A stretch of 64,000 nt of DNA from Candidatus Enterovibrio altilux (GTDB lineage Bacteria > Pseudomonadota > Gammaproteobacteria > Enterobacterales > Vibrionaceae). The stretch lies in contig NZ_CP020660.1 in the NCBI RefSeq assembly GCF_002381345.1, positions 1,116,001 through 1,180,000 of the forward strand, read 5' to 3'. The translations under genes and the position numbers were made by a program. The notes under the pieces were generated by a model. The model saw only the letters and a list, made by a program, of their open reading frames with translations, did no database searches and was not told where the DNA came from. Of this stretch, positions 1 through 10,992 are shown piece by piece (the stretch's first letter is position 1; every line of letters begins with the position of its first letter).

Positions 1-64
1 TGAATTTTTAATTCAGATTAGAATATCTTTTATTTTAATGTAAAGTTTCACTGTGTCTGGGTCT

Positions 65-93
65 TTGAAAAATACTCATTATCTGGTTATTTT
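65..93 (+). promoter_or_regulatory. putative sigma-70 promoter for purHD
   Basis: TTGAAA at 65-70 and TATTTT at 88-93 are separated by 17 bases, about 40 bases before the purH start. The match to the sigma-70 consensus is fair. I see no clear PurR operator here, although purHD is PurR-controlled in enteric bacteria. Confidence 0.4.
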
Positions 94-132
94 ACTAAAG
101 ATTTTAGCCTCACAGTTAAAGAGATGAGAACA

Positions 133-1725
133 ATGGAAAATGCTCGTTCAATTCGTCGTGCACTGATTAGTGTATCTGATAAAACCGGCATTGTTGAATT
201 TGCCAAAGCCCTTGTGGAACAAGGTGTTGATCTTTTATCTACGGGTGGAACAGCTCGTTTTTTAACAGAACAAGGATTACCAGTTACAGAAATTTCAGAC
301 TACACTGGTTTTCCGGAGATAATGGATGGGCGTGTCAAAACATTACATCCAAAAGTGCATGGTGGTATCCTAGGTCGTCGTGATACAGATGATGCAGTGA
401 TGATTGCACATGATATTTCTCCTATCGACATGGTTATCGTTAATTTGTACCCCTTTGCAAAAACGATTGCACAAGCAGGTTGTACGTTAGAAGATGCTGT
501 GGATACAATTGACATTGGAGGCCCAGCAATGGTTCGTTCTGCAGCGAAAAATCACCAAAATGTCTCCATTGTGGTTAATGTGTCAGATTATGGTCGTGTT
601 CTAACAGAAATGGCCAGTAGCCAAGGTTCTTTGACCCTAAAAACTCGACTTGATCTTGCTACTTCTGCGTTCGAACACACCGCTGCTTATGACGGTATGA
701 TTGCGAACTACTTTGAGTCCATGATTCGACTCTATGATGATAACAAGAAAGCTGATGAAAAATCAAAATTTCCTCGTACGTTTAGCCAACAATTTATCAA
801 AAAACAAGATATACGTTACGGGGAAAATAGTCACCAAGCAGCAGCATTTTATACCGAAGTCACCCCAAAAGAAGCATCTATTTCAACTACGATACAGCTT
901 CAGGGTAAAGTACTATCTTACAATAATATAGTTGATACGGGTGCAGCGCTTGAATGTATAAAAGAGTTTATTGAGCCAGCGTGTGTTATTGTAAAACATG
1001 CAAACCCTTGTGGTGTTGCGCTTGGTAATAACCTTTTCGATGCTTATAATCGTGCGTACGCCACTGACCCAACGTCAGCATTTGGCGGTATCATAGCATT
1101 CAACCGTGAACTAGAGGTAAAAACTGCACAAGCCATTATTGATCGCCAATTCGTAGAAGTCATTATCGCACCTTCAGTGTCTATTGTGGCATCAAAAATA
1201 GTTGGCAAGAAGAAAAATATTCGTTTATTGATATGCGGTGAATGGTCGACGCAAACCACTGGGTTTGATGTGAAATCCATAAATGGCGGGCTGCTAGTTC
1301 AAGATCGTGACCAAGGGATGGTGTCGATGGATGATCTTAGTGTTGTCTCTCGGCGTCAACCTACAGATGTAGAGCTGCGTGATGCGCTATTTTGTTGGAA
1401 AGTAGCAAAATATGTAAAGTCAAATGCTATTGTTTATGCAAAAAATAATATGACCATTGGAGTGGGTGCAGGCCAAATGAGCCGCATTTATTCTGCAAAA
1501 ATTGCTAGCATGAAAGCGGCAGACGAGAACTTGGAAATTGCAGGTAGCGTAATGGCATCTGATGCCTTCTTGCCATTTCGTGATGTCCTTGATGCGGCGG
1601 ATGACGCTGGTATTACGTGTGTTATTCAACCCGGGGGCTCAATGCGTGATGACGAAGTAATAGCTGCGGCAGACGAGCATGGTATGGCAATGATTTTCAC
1701 TGGTATGCGTCACTTTAGGCATTGA
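133..1725 (+). CDS. purH: bifunctional AICAR formyltransferase / IMP cyclohydrolase
   Basis: PurH catalyses the last two steps of IMP synthesis in the cytoplasm: formylation of AICAR with 10-formyl-THF, then cyclisation. The N-terminal IMP cyclohydrolase domain (about 1-200) has STGGTA and the [13 protein letters not shown] block. The C-terminal transformylase has KHANPCG, SAFGGI and [16 protein letters not shown], and ends in MRHFRH like the E. coli protein. The start at 133 gives [11 protein letters not shown], collinear with Vibrio and E. coli PurH, with AAAGAG about ten bases upstream. An in-frame ATG at 124 would add three residues but lacks room for a ribosome site. Length 530 aa against 529 in E. 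coli. It is followed by purD as in other Vibrionaceae, probably in one operon. No lesions seen. Confidence 0.97.
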   Translation: MENARSIRRALISVSDKTGIVEFAKALVEQGVDLLSTGGTARFLTEQGLPVTEISDYTGFPEIMDGRVKTLHPKVHGGILGRRDTDDAVMIAHDISPIDMVIVNLYPFAKTIAQAGCTLEDAVDTIDIGGPAMVRSAAKNHQNVSIVVNVSDYGRVLTEMASSQGSLTLKTRLDLATSAFEHTAAYDGMIANYFESMIRLYDDNKKADEKSKFPRTFSQQFIKKQDIRYGENSHQAAAFYTEVTPKEASISTTIQLQGKVLSYNNIVDTGAALECIKEFIEPACVIVKHANPCGVALGNNLFDAYNRAYATDPTSAFGGIIAFNRELEVKTAQAIIDRQFVEVIIAPSVSIVASKIVGKKKNIRLLICGEWSTQTTGFDVKSINGGLLVQDRDQGMVSMDDLSVVSRRQPTDVELRDALFCWKVAKYVKSNAIVYAKNNMTIGVGAGQMSRIYSAKIASMKAADENLEIAGSVMASDAFLPFRDVLDAADDAGITCVIQPGGSMRDDEVIAAADEHGMAMIFTGMRHFRH

Positions 1726-1852
1726 TATAAAATTTGCGATGCATTAACGTTAAGATGCAAGTAAGTACTTTTACCTAATGCCTCGTGGATCTATGCTGAA
1801 TCACTCTTTAAGGAGTAAGCTGTTGCTTTAAATGGATGAGGTCAATATCTAG

Positions 1853-3163
1853 ATGAACGTTCTTGTTATTGGTGGCGGTGGTCGTGAACATGCGTTAGCA
1901 TGGAAAGTAGCACAATCTCCAAATGTTGATACTGTTTTTGTCGCACCAGGTAATGCTGGTACGGCACGTGAACCAAATCTTGAAAACGTAGCAATTGATG
2001 TTGAAGACATCCGTGCTCTCGTTGCATTTGCTAATGAAAAAAATATTAATTTAACTATTGTTGGTCCTGAAGCACCTCTGGTCTTAGGTGTTGTTGATGC
2101 GTTCCTCGCTGAAGGTCTTGCTATATTTGGGCCGACACAAGCGGCAGCGCAATTGGAAGGTTCAAAAGCTTTTACCAAAAATTTCCTTGCTCGACACGCT
2201 ATTCCTTCTGCGATTTACCAAAATTTTACTGAGATTGAACCTGCATTGGCTTATATTAGAGAAAAAGGTGCTCCAATAGTGGTTAAAGCCGATGGTTTAG
2301 CCGCAGGCAAAGGTGTGGTTGTAGCCATGACGCTAGAACAAGCTGAAGAAGCCATTAGTGATATGTTGACAAGTAATGTATTTGGTGAAGCTGGCCATTG
2401 TGTTGTTGTGGAAGAGTTTCTTGATGGAGAAGAAGCTAGTTTTATCGTGATGGTAGACGGTGAGAACGTGTTACAGATGGCTACTAGCCAAGATCACAAA
2501 CGCGTTGGTAATGCCGACACGGGTCCAAATACTGGCGGTATGGGAGCTTATAGTCCAGCGCCAGTTGTTACACAAGAAATTCAGGATCGCATAATGAAAG
2601 AAGTCATCTACCCGACTGTTCGTGGTATGGCTGCCGAAGGTAATCCTTATATTGGCTTCCTTTATGCTGGTTTAATGGTTATGGCTGACGGCACACCAAA
2701 AGTAATTGAATATAATTGTCGCTTTGGAGACCCTGAAACCCAGCCTATTATGCTACGCCTGCAATCTGATTTGATTGAGTTGTGTCAAATGGCTATCGAT
2801 GGCAAACTAGATACAGTTGAGTCGAAGTGGGATTCACGTGCTGCAATTGGTGTTGTGCTTGCTGCCAGTGGTTACCCTGCATCTTACAAAAAAGGCGCCA
2901 TCATTTCAGGGTTGAATAGCACAGAACTAGAAGATGCAAAGGTATTCCATGCTGGTACTGTAGAGAAAGATGGACATGTGGTTACCGCTGGTGGTCGCGT
3001 ACTTTGTGTAACAGCACTGGGAGATAGCGTTTTTGACGCACAGCAACGTGTTTATGCGCTTGCATCACGAATCAATTGGGATGGCATATTCTATCGTGAT
3101 GATATTGGCTACCGTGCCATAGCGCGTGAGCAAACGTCGTTATCACCTGCAAAGGTAAGCTAA
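1853..3163 (+). CDS. purD: phosphoribosylamine-glycine ligase (GAR synthetase)
   Basis: PurD joins glycine to phosphoribosylamine using ATP, the second step of de novo purine synthesis. The 436-residue protein starts MNVLVIGGGGREHALAWK (the N-terminal nucleotide-binding fold). It has the ATP-grasp core with KADGLAAGKGVVVA, EEFLDGEEASF and the metal-binding EYNCRFGDPETQ, and the GGRVL block near the C-terminus. Length is close to the usual 429. GAGGT lies ten bases before the ATG. The 127-base gap after purH holds no obvious terminator, so co-transcription is likely. No convincing intrinsic terminator follows the gene. Degenerate IS sequence begins 185 bases downstream. Confidence 0.97.
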   Translation: MNVLVIGGGGREHALAWKVAQSPNVDTVFVAPGNAGTAREPNLENVAIDVEDIRALVAFANEKNINLTIVGPEAPLVLGVVDAFLAEGLAIFGPTQAAAQLEGSKAFTKNFLARHAIPSAIYQNFTEIEPALAYIREKGAPIVVKADGLAAGKGVVVAMTLEQAEEAISDMLTSNVFGEAGHCVVVEEFLDGEEASFIVMVDGENVLQMATSQDHKRVGNADTGPNTGGMGAYSPAPVVTQEIQDRIMKEVIYPTVRGMAAEGNPYIGFLYAGLMVMADGTPKVIEYNCRFGDPETQPIMLRLQSDLIELCQMAIDGKLDTVESKWDSRAAIGVVLAASGYPASYKKGAIISGLNSTELEDAKVFHAGTVEKDGHVVTAGGRVLCVTALGDSVFDAQQRVYALASRINWDGIFYRDDIGYRAIAREQTSLSPAKVS

Positions 3164-3347
3164 AGTAAGTTATGAATAAGCTATACACTTTGACATAGTA
3201 TCGTTTCACTGGTGGAGCTGAAAGTTACGCATTAAGAATAAAAGCACCCATTAGATACCAGTAATTGAGCAACAAGTAGTTCTGTGTGGATAGCACCATT
3301 AGCTATCAAACCTTATACTATTAGTCAAAGTGATTGCAGTCGGTAAA

Positions 3348-3505
3348 GGACTTTGTTTCCTCATACAAGTGTAGACCAATCGTTTCAGCTTAGTTAATGT
3401 TTTTATCATTGCGTACGTTTAGTCATGCGAGCTTATAATTTCTTAGGCTCAATACTCCTCGAATTATTTTTTAATTTAGTGCCTCTCTATCTTGGAGAAA
3501 AAATT
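3348..3505 (-). mobile_element. IS903-group IS remnant, 3' end only, internally deleted
   Basis: The piece begins with a right-terminal repeat like that of the other copies (GACTTTGTTTCCT). After a gap of about 80 bases it continues with the stretch matching the end of the transposase frame (TCTTAGGCTCAATACTCCTC, then GTGCCTCTCTAT). It is strongly diverged, so the boundaries are approximate. It lies between purD and the dead gor. Confidence 0.5.
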
Positions 3506-3527
3506 TTTATGATAATATAATTAATGT

Positions 3528-4903
3528 TTAATACATCGTAATAAACTCTTCTGATCCTGTTGGATGGATAGCTACGATGTTATCGAAATCAGCTGTTGTT
3601 GCACCCATTTTTATAGTAACCGCGAAGCCTTGGAGCATTTCGTCTACGGCAAAACCTATACTGTGCAAGCCAACAACGGTTTTTTTCTTTACCTGTGCAG
3701 ATTAGTTTCATGCGACATGGTTGATGGTGCTGTGTGACTGCAGTGTACATAGCAGTGAAATTAGAGTCATATACTTTAATGTTTTTTTCTCTGTATTGCG
3801 CTTTTACTTCTTGCTCTGTCAGGCCAATGGTTCCGATAGGTGGATGGCTGAAGACTACAGTTGGGATTAGTGTGTAATCCATTTTGGCGTTAGGTTTGCC
3901 ATTGAACAAACGTTCCGAAAGTTGACGGTTCGCTTTCATCACCACAGGAGTGAGCACTACACTGCTTTCCATAATGTCCCCCGAAGCAGTAAATGCCTGA
4001 TACATTTAGTATTCTGGAATTAATCCACTTTGATATAGTTACACGAATTGATTTTAACGCCAGTGGCTTCTAAATTAAAATTTACTTGTGGTTGGGTTAC
4101 GGCTGATTGCCTACATCAGTAAATCAGTATTGTGTGCGCTGCCAGCTTCACAATGAAGCCTCACAGAACCATCTATTTCTTTCATCACTTTTTTGGTGTG
4201 GAATGCGTGTGTAGGTGAGGTTCTTCTGCCTGTATCCCTCAACCAGTGCGTTAATAATCATTGGAGCGAAGTTTTGAAGCGGAGATTTTTTACGAACAAA
4301 CAGGTGCGTGTCAGTGCCCAGTGCATTGAATATACCTGCGATCTCGATTGCAATGTAATCTGCGCCGATCACAGCCACGCGCTTAGGCTGCTCATTGAGC
4401 TTAAAAAAATCATTTGAGTCGATACCATGTACTGAGCCTGATAGGTTTGGAATGGGTGGTTCACCACCCACAGCAAGTAAAATGTTGTTAGCAATATAGT
4501 GTTTACCGTTAACTTCAACTGTTTTTGCATCAACAAATTTGGCGAAGCCATTGATAACTTCAATTTTATTTTTGCGTAATATGCGTTTGTAAGAAGTATG
4601 AATACGGTCTATGTACACTTGATGATTAGTGATCAATGTTGTCCAGTCGAATTTATGCAATGTGGTATTGAAGCCGTAATCAGAGCTATATAGTTTGATT
4701 ACTCCTATAATTTGAGCGCCATATAACATTATTTTTTTAGGTATACAGCCTACATTTACGCAAGTGCCTCCTAAGTGGTGCGCTTCAATGTTTGCTACCT
4801 TTGACCATATATTGCTGCCTGATTAGCTGAGGTGATACCATCGCTACCACCACCATCATATGTAATCAAAATATTTGGGCGTTTTAGTTATTTTATCTTT
4901 CAT
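3528..4903 (-). pseudogene. gor: glutathione reductase, frameshifted pseudogene
   Basis: Gor would be a homodimeric FAD enzyme reducing GSSG with NADPH. Pieces of it lie in order on the minus strand in different frames. ATG at 4903 opens MKDKITKTPKYFDYI, followed by a frame break at the GGGSGG dinucleotide fold (about 4850-4870). Next comes GGTCVNVGCIPKKIM, with the redox-active Cys pair still readable, then VAVIGADYIAIEIAG and HLFVRKKSPL. After more frame breaks near 4150-4250 come LSERLFNGKP, PTVVFSHPPIGTIGLTE and the tail [11 protein letters not shown] ending at 3528. The longest open piece is 193 codons against about 450 for the whole protein, so no functional product is expected. It is followed by rlmJ and prlC as in Vibrio. 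Identity is secure. Confidence 0.93.
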
Positions 4904-4968
4904 GTAATTTTTTTATTTTGAATTGAAAATGGTAATTTAATGTGCGCAGAGCCAATGTGATCTTGTTT

Positions 4969-5768
4969 TTATTTAGGTACAATTTACTTTATAAATTGAT
5001 GCCCTGTAGAGAGTGCGATTTTACTTTGCAGCTAAGATAGAACTTCTTTTTTCTGTGTCTCGAGCATCCATGGCGGATTGATAACAATCATGCCTAATGC
5101 TATTAGGCCACGTTCTTCTGAGTCAGGCGCAACACCTAATTCAACATTGAGTATTGTGCGGACACTAAAGTTTTACAATGCACTATTGGATGCTAGATTA
5201 CATAAGTGCCTATAGCTCAACGTTTAATACAGTTTTTTATTGTATCAACTATGTCTTGGTATTCGTGTTTGAGCTCATATGGTGGGTTAATTAGTACTAC
5301 CCCACGGTGTTCTTTCGGAGAAAGGCTGGCTTTTAATCGCATGTAGCCGTCTTCTTTACACATTTTAGCTGATAATCGGCGAAAAATTTTTAAAATAATG
5401 ATTTAAATTTTGTTGGGTGTAATTCGGTAAATATGACGTAATCTTCATTACGTAACAGTGATCTGGCTATTTTCGGAGAAGCAAAATAGTAGCGGAGTGC
5501 ATTAATTTTATTCAGATTGCGGATAGTATTTTTACCCCCCCAACGTTTCTAGCGTATGATCGTATCATTAGATTTAGTTAATGTCATGCATGTACTCACC
5601 GGTTTTTTTAGCGGGCTCATCCGATAGATCATAGTATTCCGCACTGCTGTGTGTATCATGACGAACAAAAAATTTGTATTTTCGTTTAAACCATTTAATG
5701 ATTAGGCTTTGAATGATGTGCTTAATGATATCAACATGAAGACTATGATAATCACTGAGAATAAGATA
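4969..5768 (-). pseudogene. rlmJ: 23S rRNA (adenine2030-N6)-methyltransferase RlmJ, pseudogene
   Basis: Fragments of RlmJ (YhiR) can be read on the minus strand with stops and frame changes between them. They are YHSLHVDIIKHIIQSLII near 5700-5750, KKTGEYM near 5600, RSLLRNEDYV near 5450, GVVLINPPYELKHEYQDIV near 5230-5310, APDSEERGLIALGMIVINPPW near 5070-5150, and a tail ending IVPK-stop at 4969. The NPPY and NPPW blocks are hallmarks of this family (E. coli RlmJ, 280 aa). No open frame exceeds about 60 codons. It lies between gor and prlC, the usual Vibrio neighbours. The 5' boundary is approximate. Confidence 0.88.
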
Positions 5769-5871
5769 TAATTTAGTTAAAATATTAAATACTATATATT
5801 AATTACATGTGCATTGCAAATCTACCTATTGATTTTCATAAAAAATTTTTTGAAAGAGAAAGTGACTAGCC

Positions 5872-7914
5872 ATGACCAACCCTCTATTATTATTTACGGA
5901 TTTACCACCATTTTCTAAAATTAAACCAGAGCATATGCAACCTGCAGTTGAACAGGTAGTGGCCGATTGCCGTGCTGCTGTTGAATCGGTATTGGAAAAC
6001 AACACAAGTCTAAGCTGGGCATCGGTTTGTGTGCCACTTGCAGAAAGTGAGGATCGATTAAATCGTGTAACCTTTCATATTGAACACCTTCATGCTGTAG
6101 TAAATAGTAAAGCGCTGCGTGAAGCTTATGAAGCGTGTATGCCAGTACTATCTGATTACTCCACTTGGAGAGGCCAACATAAGAAACTTTATGATGCGTA
6201 TAAAGCCATCAAAGAGCGAAAAGATTTTGCTTCTTTGAGTATAGCGCAGCAAAAAACTATCACTAATGAGTTGCTTGATTTTGAGCTTAATGGTATCTCT
6301 CTTAGCCAAAAAAAACAGAATCGTTTTGGTGAGATTCGTAAACGCCTAATGGAACTTTCGTCTCACTTTACGAACAACGTATTAGATGCCACTATGGGAT
6401 GGAGCAAATTCATTATAGAAGAAAGTGATCTTGTTGGCATGCCTGAATATGCACTGGCTGCAGCTAAAGCAAAGGCTAAAGCAAAAGGATTTGAAGGCTT
6501 TCTGCTAACATTGGATGAACCGTCCTACCAGCCTGTCATCATGTATTGTGATAATCGCGCCCTGCGCGCAGAGTTATATAAATCGTATAATACACGTGCT
6601 TCTGATCGTGGTCCTAATGCTGGCAAATGGGATAATACGAATATTATGAACGAATTTTTGCAGCTATCTTATGAAACTGCTCATTTACTTGGTTTCAATA
6701 ATTACAGTGTATTATCGCTGAAAACCAAAATGGCAAGCTCTACGAATGAAGTACTAGTGTTTCTTAATGAACTTGTTGAGCAGGTGAAACCGCAAGGTGA
6801 GAAAGACTTTCAAAAATTAGCCCAATTTACGAAGGATAATTTCGGTGTTGAAGTACTTGAACCTTGGGATGTGACTTATTACTCCAAAAAATTAGAAAAC
6901 TCTCAAAACAACATTTCAGAGAAAGAACGGCATCCTTATTTTCCTGAAAAGAAAGTTATTTCAGCCCTTTTTAACGTCTTCAAGCGTGTGTTCAGGATGA
7001 ACGTAAAACATTGTGGTGGCATCGATGTTTGGGATGACTCCGTGTCTTTCTACAATGTTTTCGACGCAAGAGGTTTATTGCGGGGCAGTTTTTACCTTGA
7101 CCTGTATGCTCGTGAAAATAAACATAGTGGTGCGTGGATGCACGAATGTATTGCCCGCCGTGTAAAGCAGTCAGGTGAAGTACAAATACCAGTAGCACAT
7201 CTTATTTGTAATTTTAACAAGCCGATCGGAGATAAACAAGCATTGTTTGACCATGATGACGTGGTTACTTTGTTTCATGAATTTGGTCATGTTATTCATC
7301 ACATATTGACGCTAGTAGATGAACCGTCGGTATCAGGCCTTCACGGTGTGCCTGTGGATGCTATGGAATTCCCAAGTCAGCTCCTTGAAAACTGGTGTTG
7401 GGAAAAGAATGTGTTGGTGTTGATTTCAGATCATGTTGAAACGCATAAATCGTTACCCAACGATATGCTAGATAAAGTGTTGGCGGCTAAAAATTTTCAG
7501 TCTTCATTCACTCTACTTTATCAACTAGAGAACGCATTATTTGATTTTACATTGCATAGATACTTTGATCCAAAAAAAGGAGCTAGAGTGTTGGAAACAT
7601 TCGCAAATATTCAACGAAGAGTCGCTGTAATGGAGTCTCCAGAGTGGGTGCGCTTTCCGCATACATTTAGTCACATCTTTGCGGGTTCTTATCACGCAGG
7701 TTATTACAGTTACCTATGGGCCGAAGTGCTTGCTTGTGATGCGTTTAGCCTCTTTCAAGACGAAGGGGTCTTCGACTCAAAAACTGGCACGGCATTTCTA
7801 GAACATATTTTAGAACGTGGTGGTAGTGAAGAACAAATGGAATTATTCGAGCGTTTTCGTGGTCGTAAGCTGTCAAAGGATGCATTTTTACGTCGTCATG
7901 GTATTAGTAGCTAA
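5872..7914 (+). CDS. prlC: oligopeptidase A (M3 family zinc metallopeptidase)
   Basis: PrlC/OpdA is a cytoplasmic zinc peptidase that degrades signal peptides and other short peptides. The 680-residue product equals the E. coli length and is collinear from MTNPLLLFTDLPPFSKI to LRRHG. The zinc motif HEFGH is at residues 469-473 (LFHEFGHVIHHIL), and the downstream EFPSQLLENW supplies the third zinc ligand region. SHIFAGSYHAGYYSYLWAE near the C-terminus is the family's substrate-binding loop. A purine-rich GAAAGAGAAAG precedes the ATG. It runs divergently from the dead rlmJ. IS sequence begins about 50 bases after the stop. No damage seen. Confidence 0.97.
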   Translation: MTNPLLLFTDLPPFSKIKPEHMQPAVEQVVADCRAAVESVLENNTSLSWASVCVPLAESEDRLNRVTFHIEHLHAVVNSKALREAYEACMPVLSDYSTWRGQHKKLYDAYKAIKERKDFASLSIAQQKTITNELLDFELNGISLSQKKQNRFGEIRKRLMELSSHFTNNVLDATMGWSKFIIEESDLVGMPEYALAAAKAKAKAKGFEGFLLTLDEPSYQPVIMYCDNRALRAELYKSYNTRASDRGPNAGKWDNTNIMNEFLQLSYETAHLLGFNNYSVLSLKTKMASSTNEVLVFLNELVEQVKPQGEKDFQKLAQFTKDNFGVEVLEPWDVTYYSKKLENSQNNISEKERHPYFPEKKVISALFNVFKRVFRMNVKHCGGIDVWDDSVSFYNVFDARGLLRGSFYLDLYARENKHSGAWMHECIARRVKQSGEVQIPVAHLICNFNKPIGDKQALFDHDDVVTLFHEFGHVIHHILTLVDEPSVSGLHGVPVDAMEFPSQLLENWCWEKNVLVLISDHVETHKSLPNDMLDKVLAAKNFQSSFTLLYQLENALFDFTLHRYFDPKKGARVLETFANIQRRVAVMESPEWVRFPHTFSHIFAGSYHAGYYSYLWAEVLACDAFSLFQDEGVFDSKTGTAFLEHILERGGSEEQMELFERFRGRKLSKDAFLRRHGISS

Positions 7915-7967
7915 CTAATTGCTAATAGCATGTGGTTCTATATTCATTAGACTGCACTTATACCATA

Positions 7968-9200
7968 AAATTTCGTTTCTGAATTTGAGCTTAGAGAGCA
8001 AATCTCAATATGATTTACGATTAGACAATCACTTTTGTGTTAGGCATATCTAGAGCTATGTTGACTTATTTAACGTTTTATCATGGCGCAGGTTTTGCTA
8101 ATCTGAGCATTGTGCTCCTTTAGGCTTTGATTTTCGAAATCAGAGAACTAAATTATTAATCTACGCTCTAAATAGCTAAATAGCTAAATAGCTAAATAGC
8201 TGGTTCACGTAAATATTCAGGTTTATGAAAAGCTTCATTACACAATAATTGACTGAAAACAGTATAGTCAAGCTATTAACTAATCGCGACTCACTAACAT
8301 TCTGGATTGATGAAAAATTATTCAGCAATGTAATTAAACTAAGTAGGATACGCATTCATGAGTGACACTTATTTAGTGACTTAGCTATTACGGTAGCCCT
8401 TATGGTTAAATGCGTATTTTTAATGTGATTGAAAGGTCTGTAAGGATTAATTAAATTTATTTTTATACTTGCTCAATTGCCATTGTCACGCTCTCCCTCA
8501 CTGTTTATGTATTCGCAAGCGAACCAAAATGGTTAACGTCACGTTCAAGATGGAGAATAAAGGAAGCATCCAGCACTTAACTATTGATTCTACTGGGTTC
8601 AAAGTTTAGCATGAAGATAAATGGAAGGTACAAGAGCATAGTACTAATGGGACATGGTGAGTCTGACGTAAGTTACATTTAACGGTAAATATAAATATGT
8701 ATGAAATCACTGCTACCGAGTTAAGTCCAGTAAATGTGACTGATGGTAAAGTGCTGCTTAACTTGCTGAAGCATACCAGTTAAAAAAATAACTGAAATAT
8801 CAGCTAATTTTGCTTACGACACCAAAAAACGTTATGAAAGTATTCGTATTAAGTGAGCGGTTCGATTTATCCCACCAAGAAAAAATAATTTTTTGAAAAC
8901 AAGATTATCTGCGTAAATTTAGTGGGCAGTATTAAAAATTATACGGTTTAAATGAGCGTTGGAAAGAATGATATGCTTACCATAAACGTTCCCTATCATA
9001 GACGGCAAAGTTTCGAGTCAAAAAACTATTGGAAGGATATTAAGTTTAAGGAATAATCATGCTCTGATTAACAAAATTTATGGCATGGTAAAAGCATTAA
9101 TTAAGTTGATAAGACTAGGCATGCCTAACACAAAATCGATTGTTTAATTGTAAATTATATTGAGATTAGCTATCTGAATTCGCATTAGGGAAAAAATTTC
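7968..9200 (+). mobile_element. decayed IS903-group IS with a partial inverted 3' arm at its left
   Basis: 7968-8122 is a minus-oriented copy of the IS right end. At 8123 (GGCTTTGATTTTC) a plus-oriented IS begins and runs to about 9200. It keeps the order of the transposase frame (LTFWID, then KGSIQHL, then YHKRSLS) but has many stops. The junction differs from the ~225-bp-arm copies: it falls about 70 bases earlier, at TTTAGGCTTTG. The left end also has the bases AATCTACGCTCTAAA typical of simple copies. It may be an independent nest or a deletion of the long-arm form. Confidence 0.85.
8170..8201 (+). repeat. four perfect tandem copies of AAATAGCT
   Basis: An 8-base unit is repeated four times head to tail within the left end of the IS copy. 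Other copies have a single unit here (CTCTAAACAGCTAGG). It is therefore a local slippage expansion. Confidence 0.95.
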
Positions 9201-9436
9201 AGGGAAACTGTCGTAATAGCCAAAGGAGTAAATAAATAAATTTTTTTATAATTATGTTGATTCCATATCTTAATAGTTTTTGCATCAATTCAGAATGGTT
9301 AGTGAGTCACGATTGATTAAAGCTTGATTATACTGCTTTAAGTTGACTGTTTTTATAGACCTGAATATTTATGTGAACTAGCTGTTTAGAGCGTAGATTA
9401 ATAATTTAGTTCCTTGATTTAGGAAGCAAAATTTTT
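9201..9436 (-). mobile_element. 5' end piece of a simple IS903-group copy
   Basis: Read on the minus strand from 9436, this is the left terminus (CTTCCTAAATCAAGG) followed by the start of the transposase region, ending at 9201 in a TTACGAC..CCCT stretch. It abuts the right end of the preceding plus-strand copy, which evidently inserted into it. The rest of the interrupted copy is not on the other side. Confidence 0.8.
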
Positions 9437-9523
9437 CAAACGATTAAATTGTAATTTTAGTATTAAGTTTATGTCTTATTTGCAGTTTAGGTTGACAAGG
9501 TTATTAAAAAATATGTCTCACAA

Positions 9524-9550
9524 CAAAAAAAGTACACCGTTTACGGTGTA
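9524..9550 (-). terminator. intrinsic terminator of rho
   Basis: Stem TACACCG (9533-9539) pairs perfectly with CGGTGTA (9544-9550) around a 4-base loop. On the minus strand the stem is followed by a run of seven T. It lies 33 bases after the rho stop. Confidence 0.85.
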
Positions 9551-9582
9551 AAATTTTTGAGAGAAAAATTTTATTAAAACTT

Positions 9583-10839
9583 TTAACGACGCATTGCGTC
9601 AAAAAATTCTTCGTTGGTTTTACTCATCGCAAGCTTATCAAGAAGAAATTCCATCGCTTCTGCTTCTCCCATAGGATGAACAATTTTACGTAAAATCCAC
9701 ATTCTTTGTAACTCATCAGATTTCGTCAAAAGTTCTTCCCGCCGTGTTCCGGACCGTGTGAAGTCAATTGCAGGGAATACGCGCTTTTCCGCAATCTTAC
9801 GAGAAAGATGCAGTTCCATATTACCTGTACCTTTAAATTCTTCGTAAATTACTTCATCCATCTTAGAACCAGTATCTACTAGAGCTGTTGCAATGATAGT
9901 TAGGCTTCCACCTTCTTCTACATTACGTGCTGCACCGAAGAAACGTTTAGGCCGATGTAAAGCGTTCGCATCTACACCACCGGTGAGTACCTTACCTGAG
10001 CTTGGTACAACAGTGTTGTATGCACGTGCTAGACGGGTAATTGAGTCCAGCAGAATAACTACGTTTTTTTTATGTTCTACAAGTCGCTTTGCTTTTTCAA
10101 TAACCATTTCAGCAACTTGTACATGACGACTTGCTGGCTCATCAAAAGTAGAAGCAATGACTTCACCTTTGACCAAACGTTGCATTTCAGTCACTTCTTC
10201 AGGACGTTCGTCAATAAGAAGTACCATTAGCTCACATTCAGGGTAGTTGTGTGCAATGTTCTGAGCAATGTTTTGTAGCAGTATTGTTTTACCTGCTTTT
10301 GGCGGAGCTACAATAAGACCACGTTGGCCTTTACCAATTGGCGAGGCTAAATCAAGCACACGTGCGGTAATGTCTTCAGTTGATCCGTTACCACGTTCCA
10401 TCACCATACGTTCGTTAGCGTGCAGTGGCGTCAAGTTTTCGAAAAGGATCTTGTTTCGCGCATTATCAGGCCTATCGTGGTTAACTTCATTTACTTTCAG
10501 CAGTGCGAAGTAACGTTCACCGTCTTTTGGCGGACGAATTTTGCCTGAAATAGTGTCTCCAGTTCGTAAATTAAAACGGCGGATTTGGCTTGGTGATACG
10601 TAAATATCGTCAGGTCCCGCAAGATAAGAACTATCGGCGCTGCGTAGGAAGCCGAAGCCATCCTGAAGAATTTCCAGCACTCCGTCTCCAAAAATATCTT
10701 CGCCACCTTTCGCATGTTGTTTCAAGATAGCGAAGATGATGTCTTGTTTACGGAGGCGGGCGAGGTTCTCAAGGCTCATGCTTTCGCCTAGAGCGACTAG
10801 CTCAGATACGGCCTGATTCTTCAATTCGGTAAGATTCAT
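9583..10839 (-). CDS. rho: transcription termination factor Rho
   Basis: Rho is the hexameric RNA-dependent ATPase that terminates untranslated transcripts. The start chosen at 10839 gives [15 protein letters not shown], matching the known Vibrio and E. coli N-terminus (418 aa against 419). A TTG at 10863 would add eight residues with no family support. The order is an N-terminal RNA-binding OB fold ([18 protein letters not shown]), Walker A APPKAGKT at about 178-185, Walker [12 protein letters not shown]-loop residues in [11 protein letters not shown], and R-loop KGTGNMEL. The tail [13 protein letters not shown] is intact. It lies downstream of trxA on the same strand, as in other gammaproteobacteria. 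Its retention beside so much untranslated pseudogene DNA makes sense. Confidence 0.98.
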   Translation of the reverse strand: MNLTELKNQAVSELVALGESMSLENLARLRKQDIIFAILKQHAKGGEDIFGDGVLEILQDGFGFLRSADSSYLAGPDDIYVSPSQIRRFNLRTGDTISGKIRPPKDGERYFALLKVNEVNHDRPDNARNKILFENLTPLHANERMVMERGNGSTEDITARVLDLASPIGKGQRGLIVAPPKAGKTILLQNIAQNIAHNYPECELMVLLIDERPEEVTEMQRLVKGEVIASTFDEPASRHVQVAEMVIEKAKRLVEHKKNVVILLDSITRLARAYNTVVPSSGKVLTGGVDANALHRPKRFFGAARNVEEGGSLTIIATALVDTGSKMDEVIYEEFKGTGNMELHLSRKIAEKRVFPAIDFTRSGTRREELLTKSDELQRMWILRKIVHPMGEAEAMEFLLDKLAMSKTNEEFFDAMRR

Positions 10840-10992
10840 AGTGGTAGGTGTCTTGTCAGTCAAAGTTGAGGTCTGATTAAATTAGAGTATAAGTGATCAA
10901 GGGTATGATCGAGAAAGGAACAAATGAACAATATACGTGCAACAAACTAACACCTGAATGATAAACTGTCTAACAGATGGAAGAATTAAGCC

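Noticed and set aside
8123-9200. Repeated intergenic sequence as a CRISPR array, retron or diversity-generating element
   Set aside because: Repeats are about 1 kb with IS termini and transposase remnants. No short spaced direct repeats and no cas or reverse transcriptase genes are present.
9583-10863. TTG at 10863 as the rho start
   Set aside because: The ATG at 10839 reproduces the conserved MNLTEL start. The extra eight residues have no family counterpart.
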